A stretch of 64,000 bases of DNA from Burkholderiaceae bacterium (GCA_024235895.1 JACKLM010000003.1:620001-684000); one strand, 5' to 3'; positions 48,165 through 57,702 are shown, numbered from the stretch's first letter. Numbers and translations are program-made. Notes: a model not told the origin generated them from the sequence alone.

Positions 48165-49469
48165 TCAGCGCCGCAGCCGCGCCGCGCGGCCGATCTCGCG
48201 CGCCATGTAGCCGGCGAAGGCCGGCAGTACGCCCAGCCCCAGGTCCGCCGCCTCGCCGTCCCCCAGATGCTCGATCTGCCGGTAGTACCAGCCCTGGGCT
48301 CCGAGCACGTTGACCATCTTCGCCGCCAGCCAGGGGCTGGCCGGCGACAGCCGGCCGCGCGCGGCCAGGTGCAGCCGCGCCTCGTGGCTCGGCAGGGTGT
48401 CGATCTCGCGCGCGAGCAGCCGCCGCGGCGCATCGGGGTCGGTGCACAGCGGGCGCGCCAGGCCGATCAGGTCGGTATCGCCGCCGGCGAGTGCGGCCTC
48501 CATCCCGGCGCGCGTGCGAAAGCCCCCGGTGACCATCATCGGCATGCGCGCGACGCGCCGGATCGCCTCGGCGTAGTGCAGGAAGTAGGCCTCGCGCACG
48601 CGCGTGCTCGGCCGCACCTCGACCGCGTCCTCGGCGCGCCCGGCGGCGCCGAGCAGGCGCGGCTGCTCGTAGGTGCCGCCCGAGATCTCCAGCAGGTCGA
48701 TGCCGGCGTCGCCGAGCCATTCGACGACGCGCAGGCACTCGTCGTGGCTGAAGCCGCCCTGGCGGAAGTCGTCCGAGTTGAGCTTGACGCCGACGGCGAA
48801 GTCGGGGCCGACCGCGGCGCGCACCGCGCGCACCGTCTCCAGCAGCAGCCGCGCGCGGTGTTCGAGCGCGCCGCCCCAGGCGTCGGTGCGACGGTTCGTC
48901 AGGGGCGACAGGAAGCTGCTGATCAGGTAGCCGTGCGCGGCGTGGATCTGCACGCCGCTGAACCCGCAATCGCGCGCGATCGCCGCCGCGTCGGCGAAGC
49001 GGCCGATCAGGGCGACGATCTCGTCGTCGCGCAGCGCACGCGGCGTGGCGTAGTTGCCCATCAGCTGCAGCGGCACCGCCGACGGCGCGAGCGGCTCGCG
49101 GCAGACGTAGCGCGGGCTCTGCCGGCCGGCATGCGAGATCTGCATCCAAAGGTGGTTGCCGGCCACGGTGCCGGCACGCGCCCAATCGGCCAGCCGCGCG
49201 CGCGCCGTGGCGTCGACGCTGGGGAGCCAGCGGCTGTCGAGCACGACGTTGCCGGGCCGCTCGAGCACGAAGCGGTCGATCTGCACGTTGCCGGTGACGA
49301 GCAGCCCGGCGCCCCCTTCGCTCCAGCGCCGGTACAGGCGCGCCAGGCGGTCGGTGGCGCGCAGGCCGGCGTCGGCCAGGCCTTCGGTCATCGCCGCCTT
49401 GGCGAGCCGGTTGGGGAGCACGGCGCCGCAGGGCAGCGCCAGCGGCGCGGCGAGCGGGTCGTCACGCAT
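48165..49469 (-). CDS. NADH:flavin oxidoreductase, old-yellow-enzyme family
   Basis: This 434-residue FMN-dependent TIM-barrel reductase starts 'LALPCGAVLPNRLAKAAMTE'. It shows the substrate-binding 'WMQISHAGRQSPRYVC', the catalytic 'GFSGVQIHAAHGYLISSFLS' (His-x2-His), 'RTDAWGGALEHRARLLLETV', and the FMN loop 'MMVTGGFRTRAGMEAALAGG'. It lacks the C-terminal FeS/FAD domain of 2,4-dienoyl-CoA reductase, so it belongs to the single-domain group. The natural substrate is unknown. The ATG at 49469 is the best start; upstream in-frame sequence is low-complexity. Confidence 0.88.
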   Translation of the reverse strand: MRDDPLAAPLALPCGAVLPNRLAKAAMTEGLADAGLRATDRLARLYRRWSEGGAGLLVTGNVQIDRFVLERPGNVVLDSRWLPSVDATARARLADWARAGTVAGNHLWMQISHAGRQSPRYVCREPLAPSAVPLQLMGNYATPRALRDDEIVALIGRFADAAAIARDCGFSGVQIHAAHGYLISSFLSPLTNRRTDAWGGALEHRARLLLETVRAVRAAVGPDFAVGVKLNSDDFRQGGFSHDECLRVVEWLGDAGIDLLEISGGTYEQPRLLGAAGRAEDAVEVRPSTRVREAYFLHYAEAIRRVARMPMMVTGGFRTRAGMEAALAGGDTDLIGLARPLCTDPDAPRRLLAREIDTLPSHEARLHLAARGRLSPASPWLAAKMVNVLGAQGWYYRQIEHLGDGEAADLGLGVLPAFAGYMAREIGRAARLRR

Positions 49470-49571
49470 CCCGGTCGGCGGGCATGCGGTGGCCACGGCA
49501 CCCGCGCGGGCTTGGCTCGGGGTGCGAAGTGGGCCGCCGCGCGCGACCCCGGGGCCGGCCTGCAACCGCCT

Positions 49572-50498
49572 TCACGCGCGAGCGCCGGTGCCCGCGCCGC
49601 CACCCTTCATCAGCGCCATCGCGGTGCCGATCAGCCCGGCGACCTCGGTCATGTTGCCCGGCACGATCATCGTGTTGTTCGTCTGCGCCAGCTGGCCGTA
49701 GGCCTCGACCGCGCGTTCGGCGACCTTGAGCTGCACCGCCTGCTCGCCGCCGGGGGCGCGGATCGCGTCGGCGACCTGGCGGATCGCCTGCGCCGTGGCC
49801 TCGGCGACGGCGACGATGGCGGCGGCCTCGCCTTGCGCCTTGTTGATCTCGGCCTGCTTCTCGCCCTCGGAGCGCGCGATGAAGGCCTCGCGCTCGCCGG
49901 TGGCGATATTGATCTGCTCCTGGCGCCGGCCCTCGGAGGCGGCGATCAGCGCGCGCTTCTCGCGCTCGGCGGTGATCTGCGCCTGCATCGCGCGCAGGAT
50001 CTCGCTTGGCGGCGTCAGGTCCTTGATCTCGTATCGCAGCACCTTCACGCCCCAGTTCAGCGCCGCCTCGTCGAGCGCGTTGACGACGTTGGCGTTGATC
50101 AGCTCGCGTTCCTCGAAGGTCTTGTCCAGCTCCATGCGGCCGATGACGCTGCGCAGCGTGGTCTGCGCCAGCTGCGTGATGGCGACGATGTAGTCGCTGC
50201 TGCCGTAGCTGGCGCGCATCGGGTCGGTGACCTGGAAGTACAGGATGCCGTCGACCTGCAGCTGGGTGTTGTCCTTGGTGATGCAGACCTGGCTGGGCAC
50301 GTCCAGCGGCACCTCCTTGAGCGAGTGCTTGTAGGCGACGCGCTCGATGAAGGGGATCAGGAACTTCAGCCCCGGCGTCAGCGTGCGGTCGTACTTGCCC
50401 AGCCGCTCGACGACCCAGGCCTCCTGCTGGGGGACGATCTTGAAGGTGCGGACGACGAAGATGACCGCGATGACGAGCAGGACGAGGGCGATTTCCAT
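49572..50498 (-). CDS. Paraslipin / SPFH (band 7) protein, QmcA-like
   Basis: This 308-residue SPFH protein has one N-terminal membrane anchor ('IALVLLVIAVIFVVRTF'). The band-7 domain starts 'IVPQQEAWVVERLGKYDRTL', a long Glu/Ala/Arg coiled coil ('EREKRALIAASEGRRQEQIN') follows, and the C-terminus is Gly-rich. It fits the paraslipin/QmcA group, oligomeric membrane scaffolds. The NfeD-like gene is just upstream in the same operon, the usual pair. It is unrelated in detail to the YdjI-like SPFH protein at 42.6 kb. Confidence 0.92.
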   Translation of the reverse strand: MEIALVLLVIAVIFVVRTFKIVPQQEAWVVERLGKYDRTLTPGLKFLIPFIERVAYKHSLKEVPLDVPSQVCITKDNTQLQVDGILYFQVTDPMRASYGSSDYIVAITQLAQTTLRSVIGRMELDKTFEERELINANVVNALDEAALNWGVKVLRYEIKDLTPPSEILRAMQAQITAEREKRALIAASEGRRQEQINIATGEREAFIARSEGEKQAEINKAQGEAAAIVAVAEATAQAIRQVADAIRAPGGEQAVQLKVAERAVEAYGQLAQTNNTMIVPGNMTEVAGLIGTAMALMKGGGAGTGARA

Positions 50499-50579
50499 GG
50501 CGTGGGATCCGTGGGGGAGGGGGCGTGGGCAGCCGGGCGGGACGGTGCGGCGGGCAGGGCGACGGGGCGGGCCCGGGCG

Positions 50580-51014
50580 TCAGGGCGCGGGGGCGAGGTG
50601 CAGCTCGTTGCCCTCGATCGCGACGATGCGGTGCAGCCCGGGTGCCGGCTGGCCGGCGCCGGCGTAGCGCGCCGACCACTCGGCGCCGCGGTGCTGCACG
50701 CGCGCGGTGCCGCGGTCGCTCCAGGCCGCGACCTGCACGGTGGCGCCGATATCGAGCAGCACGTCGCGGTTGGACTGCGCCGGCGCCGAGCGCGGAGCGC
50801 GCGCACGCCGCCAGTGCCAGACTGCGGTAGCGCCACCGCCGACGATCGCGGCGGCGACGATCTCGGCGCTGGCCGAGAGCCCCGCATGCGCCGCCAGCGC
50901 GCCGGCGACGGCGCCGATGGCCAGCATCAGCAGGTAGAAGGTGCCGGTGGCCAGCTCGACCGCCACCAGCACGCCGGCGAGGATCCACCAGAGGGTCGCG
51001 GCGCTGAAGTCCAT
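50580..51014 (-). CDS. NfeD-like membrane protein (short form)
   Basis: This 144-residue protein has two to three N-terminal membrane segments ('LWWILAGVLVAVELATGTFY', 'IGAVAGALAAHAGLSASAEI'). A C-terminal OB-like NfeD domain follows, with 'DIGATVQVAAWSDRGTARVQ' and 'GAEWSARYAGAG'. It lacks the ClpP-like protease domain of long NfeD. Short NfeD proteins associate with SPFH/paraslipin proteins, and the paraslipin gene lies 81 bases downstream. The ATG at 51014 gives 'MDFSAATLWWILAG', a typical start. Confidence 0.85.
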   Translation of the reverse strand: MDFSAATLWWILAGVLVAVELATGTFYLLMLAIGAVAGALAAHAGLSASAEIVAAAIVGGGATAVWHWRRARAPRSAPAQSNRDVLLDIGATVQVAAWSDRGTARVQHRGAEWSARYAGAGQPAPGLHRIVAIEGNELHLAPAP

Positions 51015-51259
51015 GCGGTCTTTCGGGCGGTCGGGTTTCGGGGCGTCGCGCGGCAGTGTAGCGAGCGCGCGGCCGGCGCTGGCCGTCGTGGTGCCGCCCG
51101 TGCGCCGTGCAGGCGGTCTCGGACACCGCCACGCGGCTGGGCTGCGGTACCGTCGCACGGTCCCTCTACACTGCGCCGTTTTGCGCGGCCCGCCGCGGCC
51201 GGCGGCCGCCCCGCCGCCGGGCCGCCATGCCGCCCGATCGACACCTCCCGAGGCCAGCC

Positions 51260-53518
51260 ATGCAGCGCTTCCACTTCCCGATCGTCATCATCGACGAGGA
51301 CTTCCGCAGCGAGAACGCCTCCGGCCTGGGCATCCGGGCGCTGGCGCAGGCGATCGAGGCCGAGGGCTTCGAGGTCACCGGCACCACGAGCTACGGCGAC
51401 CTGAGCCAGTTCGCGCAGCAGCAAAGCCGCGCCAGCGCCTTCATCCTGTCGATCGACGACGAGGAGATCGGCCCCGAGGGCGCGGACTCGCCGGCGATCG
51501 TCGAGCTGCGCCGCTTCATCCAGGAGATCCGGCGCAAGAACGCCGAGATCCCGATCTACCTGTACGGCGAGACGCGCACCTCCGAGCACATCCCGAACGA
51601 CGTGCTGCGCGAGCTGCACGGCTTCATCCACATGTTCGAGGACACGCCGGAGTTCGTCGCCCGCCACATCATCCGCGAGGCCAAGAGCTACCTCGACGGG
51701 CTGGCGCCGCCGTTCTTCCGCGCGCTGATGGACTACGCGAAGGACGGTTCGTACAGCTGGCACTGCCCGGGGCACTCGGGCGGGGTGGCGTTCCTGAAGA
51801 GCCCGGTGGGGCAGATGTTCCACCAGTTCTTCGGCGAGAACATGCTGCGCGCCGACGTCTGCAACGCGGTCGAGGAGCTCGGCCAGCTGCTCGACCACAC
51901 CGGCCCGGTGGCACAGAGCGAGCGCAACGCGGCGCGCATCTTCAACGCCGACCACTGCTTCTTCGTCACCAACGGCACCAGCACCAGCAACAAGATGGTC
52001 TGGCACCACACGGTGGCGCCGGGCGACGTGGTCGTCGTCGACCGCAACTGCCACAAGAGCATCCTGCACTCGATCGTGATGACCGGCGCGGTGCCGGTCT
52101 TCCTGACGCCGACGCGCAACCACTACGGGATCATCGGCCCGATCCCGGAGCGCGAGTTCTCGCGCGAGGCGATCGAGCGCAAGATCGCCGCCAACCCGCT
52201 GCTGGCCGGCGTCGACCCGAAGAAGGTCAGGCCGCGCATCCTGACGCTGACGCAGAGCACCTACGACGGCGTGCTCTACAACACCGAGACGATCAAGCAC
52301 AAGCTCGACGGCTACGTCGGCACGCTGCACTTCGACGAGGCCTGGCTGCCGCACGCGGCCTTCCACCCCTTCTACGGCAGCTTCCACGCGATGGGCAAGA
52401 AGCGCGCGCGGCCGAAGGAGGCGATGGTCTACGCGACGCAAAGCACGCACAAGCTGCTCGCCGGGCTCAGCCAGGCCTCGCAGGTGCTGGTGCAGGACTC
52501 GCAGACGGTGCGGCTGGACCGCCACCTCTTCAACGAGGCCTACCTGATGCACACCAGCACGTCGCCGCAATACGCGATCATCGCCTCGTGCGACGTCGCC
52601 GCGGCGATGATGGAGCCGCCCGGCGGCACCGCGCTGGTCGAGGAGAGCCTGAAGGAGGCGCTGGACTTCCGGCGCGCGATGCGCAAGGTCGCGAAGGACT
52701 TCGCCGGCGACTGGTGGTTCGAGCTCTGGGGGCCGGACAAGCTGGCCGCCGAGGGCATCGGCACGCAGGCCGACTGGGTCCTCGGCGCGCGTGCGAAGTG
52801 GCACGGGTTCGGCACGCTGGCCACCGGGTTCAACATGCTGGACCCGATCAAGTGCACGATCATCACGCCGGGGCTGGACGTCAGCGGGCGCTTCGCCAAG
52901 ACCGGCATCCCGGCGTCGATCCTGACCAAGTTTCTCGCCGAGCACGGCGTGGTGGTCGAGAAGACGGGGCTGTATTCGCTCTTCATCATGTTCACGATCG
53001 GCATCACCAAGGGCCGCTGGAACACGATGCTGACCGCGCTGCAGCAGTTCAAGGACGACTACGACCGCAACCAGCCGATGTGGCGCATCCTGCCCGAGTT
53101 CTGCGCCGAGCACCCGGCCTACGAGCGCATGGGCCTGCGCGACCTGTGCCAGGCGATCCACCAGGCCTACGCCAAGGACGACATCGCGCGCCTGACGACC
53201 GAGATGTACCTGTCGGACCTGCAGCCGGCGATGAAGCCCAGCGACGCGTATGCGCGCATCGCGCACCGAGAGACCGACCGCGTGCCGATCGATGCGCTGG
53301 AGGGGCGGATCACGACCTCGCTGCTGACGCCCTACCCGCCGGGCATCCCGCTGCTGGTGCCGGGCGAGCGCTTCAACCGCCGCATCGTGCGCTACCTGCA
53401 GTTCGCGCGCGGGTTCAACGCCGCCTTTCCCGGCTTCTCGACCGACGTCCACGGGCTGGTCGAGGAGGAGGGCGCCGGCGGCGCGCGCGAATATTTCGTC
53501 GACTGTGTGAAGGACTGA
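51260..53518 (+). CDS. Arginine/lysine/ornithine decarboxylase
   Basis: This 752-residue fold-type-I PLP decarboxylase is of the AdiA/CadA/SpeF group (AdiA 755 aa). It has an N-terminal response-regulator-like wing domain ('FHFPIVIIDEDFRSENASGL') and the PLP core 'YSWHCPGHSGGVAFLKSPVG'. 'VVVDRNCHKSILHSIVMTGA', the Schiff-base Lys in 'YATQSTHKLLAGLSQASQVL' and the C-terminal 'LTPYPPGIPLLVPGERF' are also present. Which of the three substrates is used cannot be told by eye. No antiporter gene is adjacent, so it may serve polyamine synthesis rather than acid resistance. cysQ follows by two bases. Confidence 0.9.
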   Translation: MQRFHFPIVIIDEDFRSENASGLGIRALAQAIEAEGFEVTGTTSYGDLSQFAQQQSRASAFILSIDDEEIGPEGADSPAIVELRRFIQEIRRKNAEIPIYLYGETRTSEHIPNDVLRELHGFIHMFEDTPEFVARHIIREAKSYLDGLAPPFFRALMDYAKDGSYSWHCPGHSGGVAFLKSPVGQMFHQFFGENMLRADVCNAVEELGQLLDHTGPVAQSERNAARIFNADHCFFVTNGTSTSNKMVWHHTVAPGDVVVVDRNCHKSILHSIVMTGAVPVFLTPTRNHYGIIGPIPEREFSREAIERKIAANPLLAGVDPKKVRPRILTLTQSTYDGVLYNTETIKHKLDGYVGTLHFDEAWLPHAAFHPFYGSFHAMGKKRARPKEAMVYATQSTHKLLAGLSQASQVLVQDSQTVRLDRHLFNEAYLMHTSTSPQYAIIASCDVAAAMMEPPGGTALVEESLKEALDFRRAMRKVAKDFAGDWWFELWGPDKLAAEGIGTQADWVLGARAKWHGFGTLATGFNMLDPIKCTIITPGLDVSGRFAKTGIPASILTKFLAEHGVVVEKTGLYSLFIMFTIGITKGRWNTMLTALQQFKDDYDRNQPMWRILPEFCAEHPAYERMGLRDLCQAIHQAYAKDDIARLTTEMYLSDLQPAMKPSDAYARIAHRETDRVPIDALEGRITTSLLTPYPPGIPLLVPGERFNRRIVRYLQFARGFNAAFPGFSTDVHGLVEEEGAGGAREYFVDCVKD

Positions 53519-53520
53519 GG

Positions 53521-54282
53521 ATGGAGACGATCGACATGCAGGCGCTGGCCGCGATCGCGCGCCGCGCCGGCGACGAGATCATGGCGGTCTACGCGACCGA
53601 CTTCGACGTGCGCGGCAAGGCCGACGCGTCGCCGGTGACCGAAGCCGACGAGCGCGCCGAGGCGCTGATCGTGCCGGCGCTGCAGGCCCTCGCGCCCGAC
53701 GTGCCGGTCGTCGCCGAGGAAGCGGTCGCGGCCGGGCGCGTGCCCGAGGTCGGACGGCGCTTCTGGCTCGTCGACCCGCTCGACGGCACCAAGGAGTTCA
53801 TCAGCCGCAACGGCGAGTTCACGGTCAATATCGCGCTCGTCGAGGACGGTGCGCCGCGGCTGGGCGTCGTGCTGGCGCCCGCACTCGGGCGGCTGTTCGC
53901 CGGCGTCGTCGGCCAGGGCGCCTGGGTCGAGGAGGGCGGCCGGCGCCGCGCGATCGCGGTGCGCCGGCCACCGGCCGAGGGGCTGACGGTGGTCGCCAGC
54001 CGGTCGCACGGCGACGCGGCGGCGCTGGAGGCCTTTCTCGCCGGGCGGCGAGTCGCGCGCCAGGTCAGCGCCGGGTCGTCGCTCAAGCTGTGCCTGGTCG
54101 CCGCCGGCGAGGCCGACTGCTACCCGCGGCTGGGGCGGACGATGGAGTGGGACATTGCCGCCGGGCATGCGGTGCTGGCGGCCGCGGGTGGCTCAGTGCA
54201 TGATCTCGAGGACCTGCCGCTGCGCTACGGGAAACCCGGGTTCGAGAACCCGCACTTCGTGGCCCGTGGGGAGCTCGGGTGA
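53521..54282 (+). CDS. cysQ: 3'(2'),5'-bisphosphate nucleotidase CysQ
   Basis: This 253-residue inositol-monophosphatase-fold enzyme removes 3'-phosphate from PAP, the byproduct of sulfotransferases and of PAPS reduction. The metal motifs are 'PVVAEEAVAAG', 'FWLVDPLDGTKEFISRNGEF' and 'GRTMEWDIAAGHAVLAAAGG'. It starts two bases after the decarboxylase stop. The sulfotransferase gene of the downstream operon also yields PAP, so CysQ activity would be useful there, although cysQ has a general housekeeping role. Confidence 0.93.
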   Translation: METIDMQALAAIARRAGDEIMAVYATDFDVRGKADASPVTEADERAEALIVPALQALAPDVPVVAEEAVAAGRVPEVGRRFWLVDPLDGTKEFISRNGEFTVNIALVEDGAPRLGVVLAPALGRLFAGVVGQGAWVEEGGRRRAIAVRRPPAEGLTVVASRSHGDAAALEAFLAGRRVARQVSAGSSLKLCLVAAGEADCYPRLGRTMEWDIAAGHAVLAAAGGSVHDLEDLPLRYGKPGFENPHFVARGELG

Positions 54283-54395
54283 GTGCGCATTGTTACCGCG
54301 GCTGCACCGGTGGCGGCCCGCTGGGGCCTGGTTTCGGGTCGGGCACTGAGTAGCATCGGCACTTGTCGAAGCCACTGAAGCGTTAAGCAATTTTC

Positions 54396-56756
54396 ATGCC
54401 ATTGCGACCGAACGTGCACTGTCTCGTGTCCGCAACGCTGGCGCTGCTTCTGGCGTCAGGCTGTGGCGGCGGTAGCGGCCGCTATGCGGGGACCGACCTG
54501 CGCGTCACCGGGACGGGACCGACGGTGGCTGTGGCCGGTGGCTCCGAGGTCGTCTTCGAGATGATCGTCACGAACGCCGGGGACGTCGAGGCCACGGAGC
54601 TGAGCATCACGAACGAGATTGCGGGGGCGATGACGCTCGTGGCGATCAGCTGCAGCGCCGAGTCGGGTGCTGTATGCCCTGACCCGACTGCGGAGTCGAT
54701 GCAATTGGCCTCGTTGCGCGCAGGCGGCGTGCTGAGGTTTTCGGTCTCGGCGAGTGTCGACGAGGGCGCGCGGGGGACCTTGTCCAACCGCATGTCGGTG
54801 GAGTCGTCGACGACGGAGACCGACGCGACGAACAACAGTGCGCGCGTGACGGCCGCCACGCAGTTGAGCAACCTGGTCGTCAGCGGCAGCGGCCCGGCAG
54901 GCAACGTGACCGGTGGTGCGAACGTCGACTTCCAGATGCAGGTACGCAACGAGGGCCCTGACCCGGCCACGGGCGTACGAATCGTCAACGACGTCGGCTC
55001 CGGCGTGATTCTCGCGGGCATCACTTGCGTTGCAAGCGCCGGTGCCATCTGCCCCGCGGAGCCGTCGGCCCTGATGGACATTGGCGACATGCCCGTCGGC
55101 AGTGTGCTCGATTTTTCCGTCTCTGGATCCGTTGCCGCCAATCTCAACGGCATCGTGACCAACACGATGCAGGCCACCGCCGACGCCGACGGCGACCGCG
55201 CGGACAACAGCTTCACGGCCCAGGCCTCGGTCGTGACGCCGCTGGCCGGCGTGTTCGTTACCGGTGTCGGGCCGACCGATACCCTGGCGGGTGGTGCTAC
55301 CGCGACTTTTTCGATGTCGGTGGGCAATGCCGGACCCGATGCGGGCGTCGACCTGACGATCCTCGATGACGTCGGCGCCGGCCTGCTGCTGACAGCGGTT
55401 CGCTGCACTGCCGACGCTGGGGCGAACTGCCCGGAAGAGCTCGGGCCGCTGATGAACGTGCCGATGCTGCCAGTGGGCGGCACGCTTCGGTTCGAGGTCG
55501 ACGCGGTGGTCGCCGCGGGTGCCACGGGCCTGTTGACGAATACGATGAGTGCCCGCGCAGCCAATGACCCCACGGCCAGCGACAACAGCGCGACCGCGGT
55601 CGTGACGGCACGGACTCCGCGCGCTACGCTGTCGCTGAGCGGCAGCGGCCCGGCCGACATCGTTAGCGGCGGCACTCAGACGCGCTTCGAGATGACCGTG
55701 CTCAACACCGGACCGGACCCGGCCACTGGGGTCGAGGTCCGCCAGAACGTGGGCAGCAACATCAGCTTCATGGGGGCGACCTGCTCGGCGGATGGCGGCG
55801 CGGTGTGTCCAGCCAGCGTCGGCGTCATCAGCGAGGTCGACAGCCTCCCGGTAGGGGGCAGCTTGAGCTTTCTGGTCGATGCATTCATTGCCATCGGTAC
55901 CAACGGCTCGATCAGCAACACGATGCAAGTGGTCGGCGAGAACCTGGCCGGCGGGGCAGGCAACAGCGTCGTCGCTGTCGGCACGGCGTTCTCCGCGCGG
56001 AGCAGTCTCGAACTGGCGGGAACGGCGCCCGCAATGCCCGTGCCTTCAGGCGGGGCCGCGCTGTTCAACGTCTCCTTGAGCAACAGCGGCCCGGATCCTG
56101 CAGCCGACGTGAGGGTGCTGCAGAACGCCAGCGGCAACCTGACCGTGACAGGGGTGCGGTGCATCTCCGCCGCAGGTGGCGCGGCATGCCCGGCGACGGT
56201 GGGCATCGTCACGGATGTGGCCAGCCTGCCGGTAGGCGGCACGCTGGGTTTCGAGATCGCGACGAACGTGGCTCCGGCGACTCAGGGGGCTATCGTGATG
56301 ACGACGACGGCCAGCGTGGTCGCGGGCGGCATGCGCACCGAGACCGTGGCCGTTACCGTGGGCAACGCCTACGCGTTCGATGTGTCGGTCGGTGCCAGTG
56401 GTCCGGAAGGCCCGCTGGCCGGTGGCCAAGGGGGTGAGTTCCTGATGGAAGTCCGAAATGCCGGCCCTGCAGACGCACTGGAACTCGTGCTGGTCAACAC
56501 CCTGAGCGCCGGGCTTCAGGCTAGCGGCCCGATCGTCTGCCAGCAGGCGCTCGGCGGGGCAATCTGCCCCGCGATCGCCGGGACCGAGTTCACCGTGCCG
56601 CTGCTTCCGGTGGGCGGCTCGCTGCGCTTCAGCGTACCGTTTACCGTCGTCGCGGGCACTAGCGGTCTGGTCGGCAATACGTTGACAGCCACCGGCGCCG
56701 GTGAGTTGCGTCCGGCCGACAACAGCGCCACCGCCAGCTTCAGGGCATCGCCATGA
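54396..56756 (+). CDS. Lipoprotein with six DUF11-like repeats
   Basis: This 786-residue protein starts with a lipoprotein signal peptide; the lipobox 'LLLASGC' puts the lipidated Cys at about residue 23. The rest is six repeats of about 125 residues, each with the DUF11 pattern: 'GSGP' start, 'VxNxGPDPAxxVxxxxxxG', a Cys-rich loop 'C(S/T)A..GA.CP', 'LPVGG.LxFxV' and 'NTxxA'. Each repeat has two conserved Cys that could form a disulfide, so export to the periplasm or cell surface fits. The function is unknown; such Ig-like beta-sandwich repeats usually act as spacers or adhesins. The gene begins a long same-strand operon; the ATG at 54396 follows a 113-base gap that is less GC-rich than the surroundings. 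Confidence 0.8.
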   Translation: MPLRPNVHCLVSATLALLLASGCGGGSGRYAGTDLRVTGTGPTVAVAGGSEVVFEMIVTNAGDVEATELSITNEIAGAMTLVAISCSAESGAVCPDPTAESMQLASLRAGGVLRFSVSASVDEGARGTLSNRMSVESSTTETDATNNSARVTAATQLSNLVVSGSGPAGNVTGGANVDFQMQVRNEGPDPATGVRIVNDVGSGVILAGITCVASAGAICPAEPSALMDIGDMPVGSVLDFSVSGSVAANLNGIVTNTMQATADADGDRADNSFTAQASVVTPLAGVFVTGVGPTDTLAGGATATFSMSVGNAGPDAGVDLTILDDVGAGLLLTAVRCTADAGANCPEELGPLMNVPMLPVGGTLRFEVDAVVAAGATGLLTNTMSARAANDPTASDNSATAVVTARTPRATLSLSGSGPADIVSGGTQTRFEMTVLNTGPDPATGVEVRQNVGSNISFMGATCSADGGAVCPASVGVISEVDSLPVGGSLSFLVDAFIAIGTNGSISNTMQVVGENLAGGAGNSVVAVGTAFSARSSLELAGTAPAMPVPSGGAALFNVSLSNSGPDPAADVRVLQNASGNLTVTGVRCISAAGGAACPATVGIVTDVASLPVGGTLGFEIATNVAPATQGAIVMTTTASVVAGGMRTETVAVTVGNAYAFDVSVGASGPEGPLAGGQGGEFLMEVRNAGPADALELVLVNTLSAGLQASGPIVCQQALGGAICPAIAGTEFTVPLLPVGGSLRFSVPFTVVAGTSGLVGNTLTATGAGELRPADNSATASFRASP

Positions 56757-56899
56757 GCGTGGATCCAGTCACATCGCATGCCGGGGCAGTGATGCTGGTG
56801 AGCCTCGACGCGAGCGGGCCGGGAGCCGATGTGGACTCGGTTGCCGTTGCCAGTCGTATCGCCCGGTGCAACGCGTGGCGGAGCAGGCCATGGAACTGA
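56753..56899 (+). CDS. Small overlapping ORF (48 codons), possible peptide
   Basis: The ATG at 56753 overlaps the lipoprotein stop (ATGA) and the TGA at 56897-56899 overlaps the next gene's start by ten bases. It would encode a 48-residue peptide that starts 'MSVDPVTSHAGAVMLVSLDA' and ends 'RCNAWRSRPWN'. There is no signal peptide, no Cys pair and only one Cys. It fills the 133 bases between the two flanking genes. It may be a real coupled peptide gene, a translational-coupling relay, or chance in GC-rich DNA. No homologue is recognised. Confidence 0.35.
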   Translation: MSVDPVTSHAGAVMLVSLDASGPGADVDSVAVASRIARCNAWRSRPWN

Positions 56900-57702
56900 A
56901 CCACATCGTCTTCATCGTGATGGACAGCTGCCGCCACGACAGCTTCGTCGCCGCGTTCACGCCGAACATCGACCGCCTGGGTCCGGCCGAGAGACGCTAC
57001 TCCTACGCATCGTGGACCGTGCCTTCTCACCACGCATTCGTGATGGGGCTGATGCCGCACTCGAGCCCGCGAGACCTATTCGCCTCCGAGGTCTACAAGG
57101 ACGAGTATTTGCAGTGGCGAGCGCGCACCGGCTGCGACTCGATCGAATTCAAGGCCTTCCTGCCCGACCTGTCGCTGCCCAAGGTGCTGCGCCAGCTGGG
57201 CTACCGTACGGTGGCCAGGGTCTCGATGCCGGTGTTGAACCGGAACACGCTGATCAGCCGCGACTTCGACGACTATCAGCTGATGAGGTCGCACAACGCC
57301 TTCGCGACGATGGTCGACGAGATGGAGTTTCCGGACGAACCGCACTACTACTTCCTGAATCTGGGCGAGACGCATTACCCGTATATGCTCGACGGCTCCA
57401 AGCTGCCCCGCATCTCGGGTGTCCACGGGGCGCTAAAGGCGATGGACGACGCCGAGGTCGCCACGCGGGCGCAGCAGGGATTCGACCCCGCGCAGATGGA
57501 GATGCTGCGCCAGCAGCAGGTGCGCTGCGTCGAGTATGTCGATACCCAGATCGGCCGCCTCATGGCGATGACGCCGCCGAACACGCACTTCATCGTGACC
57601 GCCGACCACGGCGAGCTCTTCGGCGAGGAAGGCTACTTCGGCCACGGGCCGATCATGCACGAGAAGTGTTTCGAGGTGCCCTTCGTCGAGGGAAGGCTCT
57701 GA
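56890..57702 (+). CDS. Alkaline-phosphatase-superfamily (sulfatase-like) enzyme, cytosolic
   Basis: This 270-residue protein has the sulfatase/phosphoglycerol-transferase layout: 'FIVMDSCRHDSF' with the metal-binding Asp12 near the N-terminus, 'TPNIDRLGP', and the nucleophile region 'YASWTVPSHHAFVMG' with Thr43. The C-terminal metal site is 'TADHGELFGEEGYFGHG'. The nucleophile motif lacks the C/S-x-P-x-R needed for formylglycine, so it is not a classical sulfatase; Thr points to a phosphatase or phosphotransferase type. There is no signal peptide. The protein ends right after 'EVPFVEGRL', where the family usually continues, so it is a short form. A start further upstream (GTG 56875) is possible. 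Confidence 0.72.
   Translation: MELNHIVFIVMDSCRHDSFVAAFTPNIDRLGPAERRYSYASWTVPSHHAFVMGLMPHSSPRDLFASEVYKDEYLQWRARTGCDSIEFKAFLPDLSLPKVLRQLGYRTVARVSMPVLNRNTLISRDFDDYQLMRSHNAFATMVDEMEFPDEPHYYFLNLGETHYPYMLDGSKLPRISGVHGALKAMDDAEVATRAQQGFDPAQMEMLRQQQVRCVEYVDTQIGRLMAMTPPNTHFIVTADHGELFGEEGYFGHGPIMHEKCFEVPFVEGRL

Noticed and set aside
51015..51259. Promoter for the decarboxylase gene (TACACT near 51168)
   Set aside because: The -10-like hexamer has no matching -35 and sits in GC-rich sequence; too weak to list as a feature.
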